Shown here piece after piece: positions 16,921 to 25,822 of a stretch of 64,000 nucleotides of DNA (positions are counted from its first letter, which is position 1; every line of letters starts with the position of its first letter). A model generated the notes under the pieces. That model had not been told where the DNA came from. It did not search any database and saw only the letters and a program-made list of their open reading frames with translations. The position numbers were made by a program, and so were the translations under genes. Origin of the DNA: Burkholderiales bacterium (GTDB taxonomy: Bacteria > Pseudomonadota > Gammaproteobacteria > Burkholderiales > SG8-41); the NCBI GenBank assembly GCA_019744975.1, contig JAIETP010000025.1, positions 124,001 through 188,000 on the forward strand, read 5' to 3'.

Positions 16921-18060
16921 TCAATCTTTCTTCAGTTCGGCCAGAATTTCTGCGGTATGGGCGCCCAGCGCCGGCGGTCCTTTACGCACATCCAGACGTT
17001 GACCGGAAACGCGTTGCGGCGAAATCACGGTTTTGCTGGCGACGCCGTTGGGCAACGCCAGGTCCTGCACCCATTCCATGTGTCTGACCTGCGGGTCAGC
17101 CAGCACCTGCGAGTAATTGTACAGCGGAGCGCAGGGTACGCCGCGCGCGTTCATGCGGGCGAGCAAATCGTTGGCGTCATATTTGACGAATTCAGCTTCC
17201 AGCACTTCGCGCAGCACATCCTGATGTTTTGCGCGCAGGGTCGGTGTTGCAAACCGCGGATCTTTGGGCAGATCGCTGCGGCTGATGACCTCGCAGGCGG
17301 CTTCCCACAGTTTGTTGGTGCCGGCCGCCAGTGCGAAATAACCGTCACGGCAGCAGAACGCGGCGTACGGTGCGTTCATCGGATGTGCCGAACCGAGGCG
17401 CACCGGATCGCGGCCGGTGCCGAACAGTTCGCTGGTCTGCAGGTTGGCGATGCCGAGCATGCTGCCCAGCATCGACACATCGACATGATCACCGTGACCG
17501 GTGGCCCGCGCCTTGTGCAGCGCTGCAGATACACTGAAAGCGGCATAAAGTCCGGCGGAAAAATCGGCGATCGGAATGCCGCACTTCGCGGGGCGGCCGT
17601 CGCGGTCGCCGGTGACACTCATCACGCCGCTCATCGCCTGCACCGTCATGTCAAAACCGCCTTCAGTGGCGCGCGGTCCGGTCTGGCCGAAAGCCGACAC
17701 CGAGCAATAAACGAGGGCGGGGTGTGCTTTGGCGAGGGATGCGTAATCGAGGCCGAATTTTGCCATCACGCCGGGGCGGAAATTTTCGAGCAGGATGTCG
17801 GCGCTCAGGGCCAGCTTGTGCGCAGCGGCACGGCCGGCATCGGTTTTCAGATCCAGAACCACTGAACGCTTGTTGCGGTTTACTGATGCGAAATACTGGC
17901 TGTAACCGTCGAGGATCGGCGGCCATTGCCGCATCAGGTCACCTTCGGGCGATTCGACCTTGATCACATCGGCGCCCATGTCGGCGAGCAGGCAGCCGGC
18001 AAACGGCCCCGCCAGCACCTGGCAGAACTCGATGACACGGACACCTTGTAACGGAAGCAT
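16921..18060 (-). CDS. Class III CoA-transferase (CaiB/BaiF family)
   Basis: Moves CoA between carboxylic acids through an aspartyl-CoA intermediate. Residues 1-30 (GVRVIEFCQVLAGPFAG ... DMGADVIKVE) and RNKRSVVLDLK are typical, and the catalytic Asp is Asp166 in IPIADFSAG. The 379-residue length is normal for one family domain. The end touches the start of the dioxygenase-like gene. With the two-subunit CoA-transferase upstream it gives the operon two unrelated CoA-transfer enzymes, as expected for activation of an organic acid before beta-oxidation-type steps. Confidence 0.93.
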   Translation of the reverse strand: MLPLQGVRVIEFCQVLAGPFAGCLLADMGADVIKVESPEGDLMRQWPPILDGYSQYFASVNRNKRSVVLDLKTDAGRAAAHKLALSADILLENFRPGVMAKFGLDYASLAKAHPALVYCSVSAFGQTGPRATEGGFDMTVQAMSGVMSVTGDRDGRPAKCGIPIADFSAGLYAAFSVSAALHKARATGHGDHVDVSMLGSMLGIANLQTSELFGTGRDPVRLGSAHPMNAPYAAFCCRDGYFALAAGTNKLWEAACEVISRSDLPKDPRFATPTLRAKHQDVLREVLEAEFVKYDANDLLARMNARGVPCAPLYNYSQVLADPQVRHMEWVQDLALPNGVASKTVISPQRVSGQRLDVRKGPPALGAHTAEILAELKKD

Positions 18061-18104
18061 GTGGGCTGGGGACTTTGTGAGGCCTTGATGCTAGCACGGC
18101 ACCA

Positions 18105-18833
18105 TCAGTGGTTTACCGCGGCGGAGAATTGTCCGCCGGCATCCAGCGTGTTTAATGCATCGAGTTCCCGTACTGTAATTGGAGCTGCCACCTGCGCCTG
18201 GGTGAAATCAAACGTGAATCCGGTGTGCGCTTGAATGTAAGCGATGGTGGTTTGCGGATGATAGGACTCGAGAATAAAACGTGAACCTGCGCGCGGTTCC
18301 CGTGTAAACACCGCCAGCGGCGTCACCAGCGCGGTCATGTTGCCGGAGGCGGTGACAAAATCGAGTTTGTCGACCAGCGCCCGCGGCGTGTGGTCGGTGC
18401 GCCAGGTGACGACGCGTTTCGCCGTGGGCAGCATCACGGCCGCGCCGCCGCCGCCGGGCAGCCGCACTTTCGGGTTTTCCCAGGAGCCGATGGCCGATAC
18501 ATTGGTGCGGCCCTCGGCATCAATCTGTGCGCACCCGAGATAGACCAGATCGAGTCCGCCGCGCGCGCAAAGGTCGTAGAAATCCTGGTTGGCGAATATC
18601 GCCGGAGAGCCGTGGACGATGGCCGGATCACTGCTCGATTGCGGCACGCTGACCGGTTGTGGTTCGACGCCCCCGGCAACATTGATGTAAGTGAAGGGAA
18701 AATCGTAGGCGCGTTTGGCGAGCAGGCAGGCCAGCATCGGCAGTGTCGAGTTGACGCCGCTGAAGGTGATCTCGCCGGCGCGGATCTGGCGGGCGAGATT
18801 GATGACGATGAAGGAGAATGGTGTCCAGTTCAT
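18105..18833 (-). CDS. CoA-transferase beta subunit (glutaconate CoA-transferase type)
   Basis: Subunit B of a class I two-subunit CoA-transferase (242 residues). GGAQID-like core appears as LVYLGCAQIDAEGRTNVSAIG, followed by LPGGGGAAVMLPTAKRVVTW and later TPLAVF. The alpha partner is encoded at 20297-21118 but is separated from it by two unrelated genes and split by a stop codon. The presence of an intact beta gene suggests the enzyme was functional recently. The acid substrate is unknown. Confidence 0.85.
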   Translation of the reverse strand: MNWTPFSFIVINLARQIRAGEITFSGVNSTLPMLACLLAKRAYDFPFTYINVAGGVEPQPVSVPQSSSDPAIVHGSPAIFANQDFYDLCARGGLDLVYLGCAQIDAEGRTNVSAIGSWENPKVRLPGGGGAAVMLPTAKRVVTWRTDHTPRALVDKLDFVTASGNMTALVTPLAVFTREPRAGSRFILESYHPQTTIAYIQAHTGFTFDFTQAQVAAPITVRELDALNTLDAGGQFSAAVNH

Positions 18834-18857
18834 GGTGGAAGTATAGGGCGTGTTGTT

Positions 18858-19736
18858 TCAGGATGTGCGGAAGGTGGCGAGGTAAACGATCGCGGTGACC
18901 GTGAGGACGGCGCCGCAGATGATCTGTACGCTGATTTTTTCGCTGCGCAGGAACAGCGCACTGGCCAGTGCAGTGACCAGCGGATAGGCGGCAATTACCG
19001 GCGCGACCGTTGCTACCGGCGCCACTGCGAGTGCCGAATACATCAGTACCATGGCGCCGCCATTGATGGCGCCGGTCGCGGAAAACCACAGCAGGCCGGC
19101 GCGGCTGACTGCCTTGCGTCCGCCGTGGCGCAGCTGTTCTGCGCCGAGTACCGCGGTGGACGACACCAGGTAACCGATCACGCCGGCAGCAAAGGGATTG
19201 CCCCACAGCAGCAGCCCGGCCTTGGCGCCGGCCTGTGCCACGCCGCGCACAATGGCACCGGCAACCGGCCAGACCAGTGCGCGACCGGGACGATGACCGG
19301 TTTTTGTGTCAGTCATTGTGCCGGGACGCCATGACAGCAGGGCGACACCGGCGGCGACACCCAGTGCGGCAATGGCTGCCTGCGGAGGGATCTGTTCACC
19401 GAGCAGCAGTGCTGCGGCCAGCATCGCGAACAGCGGCGCGGTACCGGAGATTGCGCTGGTGACGGTGGGGCCGAGTTCTTCATTGGCGCGGAAGGTCAGC
19501 AGTGTGACCAGCGCGGGATAAAACAGGCCGACCAGCGCGAAAATCAGGGCGGCCGTGAGGTTAAAGGCCGAAAATTCGATGGTGAACGGCGCGGCGATGA
19601 CAAACAGCAGTGTTGCAGTGGGAATGCTGATCGCAGCGCCGGTGCGTGCATCGTCATGGCGCAGGCCGATGCGCGAAGTGATCATGCCGGCGCCGAAGCA
19701 CAGCGCGGCGAGCAGCGCGAGGATCATGGCGGTCAT
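18858..19736 (-). CDS. EamA/DMT-family transporter
   Basis: Inner-membrane exporter-like protein of 292 residues with ten predicted spans in two EamA repeats, beginning MTAMILALLAALCFGAGMITSR. Such proteins move metabolites or amino acids. ATG 19736 is chosen because the further upstream frame overlaps the glycosylase gene; ATG 19727 is also possible. It sits 16 bases after the glycosylase gene and 24 before the CoA-transferase beta gene in the same operon. Confidence 0.86.
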   Translation of the reverse strand: MTAMILALLAALCFGAGMITSRIGLRHDDARTGAAISIPTATLLFVIAAPFTIEFSAFNLTAALIFALVGLFYPALVTLLTFRANEELGPTVTSAISGTAPLFAMLAAALLLGEQIPPQAAIAALGVAAGVALLSWRPGTMTDTKTGHRPGRALVWPVAGAIVRGVAQAGAKAGLLLWGNPFAAGVIGYLVSSTAVLGAEQLRHGGRKAVSRAGLLWFSATGAINGGAMVLMYSALAVAPVATVAPVIAAYPLVTALASALFLRSEKISVQIICGAVLTVTAIVYLATFRTS

Positions 19737-19752
19737 GATGCAGGTCGTTGTT

Positions 19753-20292
19753 TCATTTGTTATTTTTATGCACGCTGCTGGCCAGCGGCTCCAGGATAGC
19801 GCGCCATGCCTGCAGCTTGTCGGAGTACGAACGTGCGGCATGCGCCGGACTGGTCGAGGGCAGGCGCGCCAGTTTCAGGGCGCCGGCTTCCAGCGCCGGT
19901 TGCACGTGAACACGGAAGCAGCGCTCCGCCGTGGCGCCGTTGAAAAATACATGCCGGATGCGCGGGTGTTGAGCCAGGAATGACACCATGTCATTGGCGA
20001 TGATCGAGGGTTCGTCGATCGCGGCATCAAGGCTGCCTTCGCGCGTGCAGGCCGCGAGTACGTCCCACAAGGCTATTCCCGCTTTTTTCAGCCGGCGGGT
20101 GCGCGTGGCATAGGGCATGTCGGGCGATGCGCCGACGAGCTCGCCCATCAAGCGCCAGAAGGCGTTGCGTGGATGTGCGTAATACTGCCCCGCGCGCAGC
20201 GATTCGACGCCGGGCATGCTGCCAAGGATCAGTACGCGCGCCGAGACATCGGCGATGGGGGCAAAGCTGCGGACAACAGATACGCGTGGCAC
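19753..20292 (-). CDS. DNA-deoxyinosine glycosylase (uracil-DNA glycosylase superfamily)
   Basis: Base-excision repair enzyme of the hypoxanthine-DNA glycosylase group, which removes deaminated adenine. The family motif VLILGSMPGVESLRAGQYYA continues HPRNAFW near residue 20, and a late LPSTSPAHA carries the second loop. The GTG at 20292 gives 179 residues and starts four bases after the CoA-transferase stop (20297); a longer frame to 20445 would lie inside that gene and is rejected. A DNA-repair gene inside a catabolic operon is odd and may reflect chance insertion. Confidence 0.84.
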   Translation of the reverse strand: MPRVSVVRSFAPIADVSARVLILGSMPGVESLRAGQYYAHPRNAFWRLMGELVGASPDMPYATRTRRLKKAGIALWDVLAACTREGSLDAAIDEPSIIANDMVSFLAQHPRIRHVFFNGATAERCFRVHVQPALEAGALKLARLPSTSPAHAARSYSDKLQAWRAILEPLASSVHKNNK

Positions 20293-20296
20293 GTGT

Positions 20297-20800
20297 TCAG
20301 CGGACCGCCACGGCTTCCGGCGCCGCGGCGAGATGGCTTTCCAGCACGCCATCCGCATCCTGCATGTAATGCTCCACCGCCGGGTAATCAATGTCGTAAT
20401 ACGGATGCATCGATCCGGGCCATGCGCCCCCGGGTGTGATGGCAATGGCTTCGACCATGAATCCCGGCACCAGCGTCAATTCCGGCTGTTCACGCAACCG
20501 GTCGGTGGGCACCAGTTTTTCCGCGGTAAGCAGCACGCGTTTTGCCGCGCGCGTCAGCGGATGGTCCCAGAACGGCGAACCATAAACACGGGCATTGCCT
20601 TCGGCATCAACTTCGGCGGCGTGGATCACTGCGATGTCCGGTTGCACCGCGGGCACCACGTACACGTCACGCCCGGAGCCGTACGGATCACGCATGGTCT
20701 GCCAGTTGTTGATGCGCGCGAGTTCGCTGCCGTGGACACCGGCCACCGGCTGGAAGGGAATCCCGTATGAGGCTGCACGCAGCCCCGCGACGAGGGTCAT
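20297..20800 (-). CDS. CoA-transferase alpha subunit, C-terminal part (after in-frame TGA)
   Basis: The ATG at 20800 follows directly on the TGA that ends the preceding part, in the same reading frame. The 167 residues begin MTLVAGLRAASYGIPFQP and include DIAVIHAAEVDAEGNARVYG, typical of the second half of the glutaconate-type alpha subunit. It cannot be a whole subunit: the CoA-transferase fold needs both parts. Explanations are a nonsense mutation, a base error, stop readthrough, or a two-piece subunit made by TGA-ATG reinitiation. Confidence 0.72.
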   Translation of the reverse strand: MTLVAGLRAASYGIPFQPVAGVHGSELARINNWQTMRDPYGSGRDVYVVPAVQPDIAVIHAAEVDAEGNARVYGSPFWDHPLTRAAKRVLLTAEKLVPTDRLREQPELTLVPGFMVEAIAITPGGAWPGSMHPYYDIDYPAVEHYMQDADGVLESHLAAAPEAVAVR

Positions 20801-21118
20801 TCAGGCATGTTCTTCGAGGCGGGCTTCCTTGCGCTCGATGGCTCTGCGGTACCAGCGCGCCATGCCGAAGTTGCCTTCCATCGCGACGATGCCGGCGCGC
20901 ACTTTGGCGACGGCGCCGGCGCGGCACAGCAGGTCGAGGTCGTAACCCGGCGAAGGCTTGATGATTTCGAGGTTTTTCCGCTGCTGGCGCACCAGTTCAC
21001 GCACCAGCGCAAAGGGCCCGCGATGCAGGAACACGCCGCCGAGGCCCAGCGCAGCGCCGTCGGGTATGCGCCGCGCGAGTTCGGCGAGGCTGATGATTTT
21101 GGATGGAGTGTCGGCCAT
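20801..21118 (-). CDS. CoA-transferase alpha subunit, N-terminal part (ends at in-frame TGA)
   Basis: From ATG 21118 the 105 residues read MADTPSKIISLAELARRIPDG and include GGVFLHRGPFALVRELVRQ, the normal start of the alpha subunit of a class I CoA-transferase. The frame stops at TGA 20801-20803 just after ARLEEHA, where family members continue with a residue before a TLV..LRA helix. Both pieces keep sensible sequence, so the break is recent or tolerated. It is the first gene of the minus-strand operon and is divergent from the hydrolase gene at 21265. Confidence 0.72.
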   Translation of the reverse strand: MADTPSKIISLAELARRIPDGAALGLGGVFLHRGPFALVRELVRQQRKNLEIIKPSPGYDLDLLCRAGAVAKVRAGIVAMEGNFGMARWYRRAIERKEARLEEHA

Positions 21119-21264
21119 GCGGTGCTCCGGAGCGGTGGTTGGTGAAAGTTTACACCTTGATTTTTCTCCGGATGCGTCACTCTCTGACCAGTATTCGGAC
21201 TGCACTGTGCCGCGTGGTGCCGCGGTGCGATAATCGCCGCACATTTCACTCAGTGGAGCAGGGC

Positions 21265-22170
21265 ATGACACAGATTACCGCCGCGGAATATTGGGCGAAA
21301 AAAAACAATGTAAAACTTTATGTTTACCGCAAACGTGCCGCGAATGCGGGGAAGGGCGCGCCGGTACTGTTCCTGGTGCACGGCTCCTCGGCATCGGGGC
21401 GTTCGAGTTTCGACCTCCATGTGCCGGGGCGCGATGATTATTCGCTGATGGACCACTTTGCCGGGCTGGGTTATGACGTATGGACCGTGGATCATGAAGG
21501 GTACGGTCGTTCTGATCGCACCGACAGCAATTCCGATATCGCCTCCGGTGCCGAGGATCTTGCCGCGGCAATGCAGATCGTTGAACAGGAAAGCGGCGCC
21601 CGGGAGGTCTATATGTACGGCGGATCGTCGGGCGCGCTGCGCGCCGCGCTGTATGCGCAGCGGAATCCGGGCCGCGTCAAACGGCTGATGCTGTCGGCGC
21701 TGGTTTACACCGGCGAGGGTTCGCCGACCCTGGCCAAACGCCGCGAGAAGGTCGAGGAATACCGTGCCAGCCCGCGACGCAAGGTCGACCGCGCCTTCAT
21801 CCACAGCATGTTCACCCGCGACAAGCCGGGCACCTCCGAAATGATCGCCGCCGATGCGCTGGCCGACGCCGAACTGCCGCTGGGTGACTCGGTGCCGACC
21901 GGAACCTACCTCGACATGTGCGCACACCTGCCGGTGATCGACCCGGAAAAAATCACCTGCCCGGTGTGCATCATCCGCGGTGAATTCGACGGCATTGCCG
22001 CTGAGCCGGACCTGCTGGATTTTTTCGGCAAACTGCCGGGCAAGGACAAGCAGTTCATATTCGTGTCAGGGCTGGCCCATGCCGCGACGCTGGGCGTCAA
22101 CCGCCACAAGTTCTGGCATGCGATGGAATCGTTCATGAACGTTCCTGAGAACCGCGCGCTCGCTGCCTGA
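21265..22170 (+). CDS. Alpha/beta hydrolase
   Basis: Serine hydrolase of 301 residues. LFLVHGSSASGRSSFDL gives the oxyanion region, VWTVDHEGYGRSD the conserved strand, and YGGSSGALRA the nucleophile elbow with Ser121; an acid lies in IRGEFDG and the His near SGLAHAATLG. The ATG at 21265 (MTQITAAEYW) is chosen over the much longer upstream frame, which crosses the divergent promoter region. No signal peptide, so cytoplasmic. It precedes a Bug receptor gene and may hydrolyse the imported ligand or a product; this is inference. Confidence 0.87.
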   Translation: MTQITAAEYWAKKNNVKLYVYRKRAANAGKGAPVLFLVHGSSASGRSSFDLHVPGRDDYSLMDHFAGLGYDVWTVDHEGYGRSDRTDSNSDIASGAEDLAAAMQIVEQESGAREVYMYGGSSGALRAALYAQRNPGRVKRLMLSALVYTGEGSPTLAKRREKVEEYRASPRRKVDRAFIHSMFTRDKPGTSEMIAADALADAELPLGDSVPTGTYLDMCAHLPVIDPEKITCPVCIIRGEFDGIAAEPDLLDFFGKLPGKDKQFIFVSGLAHAATLGVNRHKFWHAMESFMNVPENRALAA

Positions 22171-22216
22171 ACGCACATCAATAACAAATAAAATTCGATA
22201 CGGGGAGATTTTCAGA

Positions 22217-23185
22217 ATGAAGTTCAAACAAGTTATCGGGCTTGCCATTGCCGGAACCCTGGCATTGTCCGCGACCACCCAGGCCCAGGATTACCCCAAC
22301 CGGCCGGTACGCATGATCGTTGCCGTTCCGCCCGGCGGGCCGGCGGATACTCTGGCGCGCCTGGTCGGACCCCATCTGAACACCGCGCTGGGACAAACCG
22401 TGGTCATCGACAATCGTGCCGGCGCCAACGGCGGCATTGCCTACGACATCGCGGCGCGTTCGGTTCCCGATGGTTATACCTTCGTGCTGGTTGCCGCGGG
22501 CGTGGCGATCAACCCCAGTCTTTATCCCAACGTGCCCTATCACCCGATCAGGGATTTTGCGCCGATCACCCTCGGCATCACCGTGCCGAACATCCTTGTC
22601 GTGCACCCTTCGGTGGCGGCGAAGTCGGTGCAGGAGCTGGTTTCCGAGATCAAGGTGAAACAGGGCGGTTTCACTTTCGCTTCCGCCGGCAATGGCACTT
22701 CCGGGCATCTTGCGCTGGAGTTGTTCCGCATGACTTCCGGCACACAGTTTGTGCACGTGCCGTACAAAGGTGGCGCGCCGGCCCTGCAGGAAACGATCGC
22801 GGGGCAGACGCAAGCCCTGTTCAGCATCGCACTCGCTGCAACGCCCCAGATCAAGGCGGGCAAGGTGCGCGCACTGGCGATCACCAGCGCCAAACGTTCG
22901 CCGGTGGCGCCGGATTTGCCGACTGTCGCGGAATCGGGTTATCCCGGCTTCGAAGTTATCGGCTGGTTTGGCTGGCTGGCTCCGGCAAAAACGGGCAAGA
23001 CCGTGGTCGACCGGCTCAACCGGGAACTGGTGAAGGCGCTGGCGACCCCGGAAGTCAAAGACCGGTTGTTGAGCATGGCCACGGTGCCGGTCGGCGACAA
23101 GCCGGATGAGTTCGCGCGTTTCATCCGCAGCGAGCACGAAAAATGGGGCAAGGTCATCAAGGCCGCCAATATCAAACTCCAGTGA
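22217..23185 (+). CDS. Bug/TctC-type periplasmic solute receptor
   Basis: Bug-family binding protein of 322 residues with a clear signal peptide (Lys at 2 and 4, hydrophobic core, cut after AQA near residue 23), then DYPNRPVRMIVAVPPGGPAD and the PYKGGAPALQE loop. GGGGAGATTTTC-like purine-rich sequence precedes the ATG. It starts a plus-strand run with a LVIVD protein, a lyase, a hydroxyacid dehydrogenase and a second Bug gene, so it probably delivers the substrate of that pathway. Confidence 0.92.
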   Translation: MKFKQVIGLAIAGTLALSATTQAQDYPNRPVRMIVAVPPGGPADTLARLVGPHLNTALGQTVVIDNRAGANGGIAYDIAARSVPDGYTFVLVAAGVAINPSLYPNVPYHPIRDFAPITLGITVPNILVVHPSVAAKSVQELVSEIKVKQGGFTFASAGNGTSGHLALELFRMTSGTQFVHVPYKGGAPALQETIAGQTQALFSIALAATPQIKAGKVRALAITSAKRSPVAPDLPTVAESGYPGFEVIGWFGWLAPAKTGKTVVDRLNRELVKALATPEVKDRLLSMATVPVGDKPDEFARFIRSEHEKWGKVIKAANIKLQ

Positions 23186-23204
23186 TCGGAAAGAGAAGCT
23201 GAAC

Positions 23205-24437
23205 ATGAGCAAATCCAAGGGCATCCGCGAAGTCGCCTACGTCGACATCCGCGCCGGCGGCGGTGACGGCCACCAGCACAATTGCAGCGCCGGCATCGAG
23301 CCGCTGTCATTCACCGACTGCGCCGGCGGCGGCCAGGTCGTGGTCGAGCGCAACATCGCCTACGTCGGCAACATGCGCAACCCGCACGGCACGCTGATAT
23401 TCGACGTCAAGGATCCGAAACATCCGAAGTTCCTGTCGGAAATCAACATGCCCAAGGGCACGCATTCGCACAAGGTGCGCGTGTCCGGCGACCTCATGCT
23501 GACCAACCGCGAGGTGTTGTCGGCAAAGAATGCAAAAGGCGAGACCCCGCCGGATGATTTTCATGGCGGCCTCGGCATCTACGATGTGTCCAACCCGGCC
23601 AAACCCAAACTGATCACCTTGTGGGAAACGGATGACAAGCCCGGCGTCGAGTACGCGCGCGGTGTGCACCGTTTTGATTTTGACGGCCGTTATGCCTACA
23701 TCTCACCGACCATGGACGGTTACCTTGGCAACATCGTGATGATCCTTGACCTGAAGGACCCGGCGAAGCCGCAGGAAGTCGGGCGCTGGTGGATGCCCGG
23801 CCAGCACACCGCCGGCGGCGAGAAAGCGACCTGGCGCGGTTCCGCCCACAAATGCCATCACCCGCTGCGCCACGGCAACCGGCTCTACACCAGCTACTGG
23901 CACGGCGGTTTTGTCATTCTCGACATCGACGACATGAGCAAGCCGAAATTCGTTTCGGGGCTGGACTGGAGTCCGCCGTTTCCGTGGCCGACACATACCG
24001 CACTGCGTATTCCGTTCAAGATCAAAAACCGCGATTTCCTGGTGGTGTCCGACGAGGACGTGGTGCGGCTGCCCGACTGCCCGCCGCACAACTCGGCCTT
24101 CCTGTGGATGGTCGACATCACCGACGAGAAACATCCTGCGGTGGTGTCGAGCTTCCAGCTCGAGGATATTCCGCCGGAGCAGCAGCCGTACGCGACCGGT
24201 TGTCATCAGCCCTGCGAAAAAGTCACCGGCACCGAAATTCCGGTGGCCTGGTTCGCCCACGGCCTGCGCATCGTCGACATCGCCAATCCGCACGCGATGA
24301 AAGAAGTGGCTTATTTTGTGCCGGACGTGCCACAGGGTTCGGATCGTGTGCAGAGCAACGACGTGACCGTCGATGACCGCGGGTTGCTTTATCTGCTCGA
24401 CCGCGTCCGCGGCCTGCATATCCTCGAACGCACCTGA
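23205..24437 (+). CDS. LVIVD-repeat beta-propeller-like protein
   Basis: A 410-residue protein built of repeated segments of the form (IL)xxVxDpxxPkxv, for example LIFDVKDPKHPKFLSEI, LGIYDVSNPAKPKLITLW, MILDLKDPAKPQEVGRWW and MVDITDEKHPAVVSSFQ. This is the LVIVD pattern, predicting a beta-propeller. His- and Cys-rich spots (HQHNCSAG, HKCHHPLRHG, TGCHQPCEK) could bind metal. No signal peptide is seen. ATG 23205 has AGAGAAG upstream. Biochemical role is unknown; placement between a Bug receptor and a lyase suggests a part in the same catabolic route. Confidence 0.8.
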   Translation: MSKSKGIREVAYVDIRAGGGDGHQHNCSAGIEPLSFTDCAGGGQVVVERNIAYVGNMRNPHGTLIFDVKDPKHPKFLSEINMPKGTHSHKVRVSGDLMLTNREVLSAKNAKGETPPDDFHGGLGIYDVSNPAKPKLITLWETDDKPGVEYARGVHRFDFDGRYAYISPTMDGYLGNIVMILDLKDPAKPQEVGRWWMPGQHTAGGEKATWRGSAHKCHHPLRHGNRLYTSYWHGGFVILDIDDMSKPKFVSGLDWSPPFPWPTHTALRIPFKIKNRDFLVVSDEDVVRLPDCPPHNSAFLWMVDITDEKHPAVVSSFQLEDIPPEQQPYATGCHQPCEKVTGTEIPVAWFAHGLRIVDIANPHAMKEVAYFVPDVPQGSDRVQSNDVTVDDRGLLYLLDRVRGLHILERT

Positions 24438-24457
24438 TTGTAAAAAAAGGAAACAAC

Positions 24458-25822
24458 ATGGCATCCGGAGTATTTGACGACGTACTGATCCAGCACCTGT
24501 GGAGCACCGAGGAGCTGCGCGGCATCTTCAACGACCACAACCGCGTGCAGAAGTGGCTGGATTTCGAGGCGGCATTGGCGCTGGAGCAGGCGGCGCTGGG
24601 CATCATCCCCAAGGCCGCTGCGGAAGAAATCGCCGCCAACTGCAGTATTTCCAGAATCGACATCACCGCGGTGGCCGCGGAAATCCGCCGCATCAAACAT
24701 CCGCTGGTACCCGCGGTGAAGGCGGTGCAGAAACTGTGCAAACCCGAACATGGCGAGTACATCCATTTCGGGCCGACCACGCAGGATGTGCTCGACACCG
24801 CGACCATGCTGCAAATCAAGGACGCACATGCGATTTACCTGCGCGACATGAAGGCCATCGGCAATGCGCTGGTCAAACTCTGCGAGCAGCACCGCGCAAC
24901 ACCGATGGTCGGTCGTTCGCACGGCGTGCAGGCGCTGCCGATCACCTTCGGCCACAAGGCCGCGATCTGGCTGTCGGAAATGGGGCGGCACTACGAGCGC
25001 CTGCGTCAGCTCGAGCCGCGCATGTTTGTCGGCGGCATGGTCGGCGCGGTGGGTACCCAGGCCTCGTTCGGGCCGCAGGCGAAGGAACTGGAAAAAAGGC
25101 TGATGAAACGCCTGGGCCTTGGCGTTGCCGACATCAACTGGCAGCCGGCGCGCGACCGTTTCGCCGAATACATCAATGTACTGGGTCTGATCAGCGCGAC
25201 GCTGGGCAAGATCGCCAACGAGGTCGTCAACCTGGAACACACGGAAATTGGCGAACTCTATGAGCCGTTCAGCGCCGGCAAGGTCGGCTCCTCGACCATG
25301 CCGCACAAACGCAATCCCTCGACCTGCGAGGCGGTGGTCGGTGTCAGCCGGGCGCTGCGTTACAACGTGGCCTTCATGCTGGAGTCGATGGTGACCGAAC
25401 ATGAACGTGACGGTTCGGGCTGGCGCGGCGAATGGAAGGCGATTCCGGAATCCTGCCTGATGGCCGGCGGCCTGCTGGCGATGATGAAATACGTTCTCAA
25501 CGATCTGCATGTCGATGCCGGGCAAATGCGCCGCAACCTCGATCTGCTGGGCGGTTTCCTGCTGTCGGAGCGCGTGATGTTTGTGCTTTCGGACAAGGTC
25601 GGCAAACAGACCGCGCACGATCTGGTGTACGAAGCCTCGATGCATGGCATCGAAAACAATGTGTCCTTCGAGAGCGCGCTGATGCAGAACGCGCAGGTCA
25701 AGGCGGCGCTGTCGGCGGATGAACTGAAGGCGGCGCTGGACCCGACAACCTACGTCGGCCGCGCGCCGGAGATTGTTGATGAAGTGGTGCAGGCGCAGCG
25801 CGCCAGTGGTTGGTTAAAATAA
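24458..25822 (+). CDS. Fumarase/adenylosuccinate-lyase superfamily enzyme
   Basis: A 454-residue lyase or cycloisomerase of the fumarase/aspartase superfamily. Conserved region 1 is IHFGPTTQDVLDTA (near 104), region 2 MVGRSHGVQALPITFGHK (near 148) and the signature GSSTMPHKRNPSTCEAV starts near 277. It resembles PurB but lies in a catabolic cluster, so 3-carboxymuconate cycloisomerase or an amidine/amino-acid lyase activity is as likely as adenylosuccinate lyase. The gene follows the LVIVD gene by 20 bases. Confidence 0.87.
   Translation: MASGVFDDVLIQHLWSTEELRGIFNDHNRVQKWLDFEAALALEQAALGIIPKAAAEEIAANCSISRIDITAVAAEIRRIKHPLVPAVKAVQKLCKPEHGEYIHFGPTTQDVLDTATMLQIKDAHAIYLRDMKAIGNALVKLCEQHRATPMVGRSHGVQALPITFGHKAAIWLSEMGRHYERLRQLEPRMFVGGMVGAVGTQASFGPQAKELEKRLMKRLGLGVADINWQPARDRFAEYINVLGLISATLGKIANEVVNLEHTEIGELYEPFSAGKVGSSTMPHKRNPSTCEAVVGVSRALRYNVAFMLESMVTEHERDGSGWRGEWKAIPESCLMAGGLLAMMKYVLNDLHVDAGQMRRNLDLLGGFLLSERVMFVLSDKVGKQTAHDLVYEASMHGIENNVSFESALMQNAQVKAALSADELKAALDPTTYVGRAPEIVDEVVQAQRASGWLK

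Noticed and set aside
14729-17002. Open frame of 757 codons on the plus strand across four minus-strand genes
   Set aside because: The minus-strand genes are all recognised enzymes with family motifs; this frame shows no similarity and is a high-GC antisense shadow.
19753-20445. Longer DNA glycosylase start at 20445
   Set aside because: The extra 51 residues lie inside the CoA-transferase alpha gene and do not match the family; GTG 20292 fits the family start and spacing.
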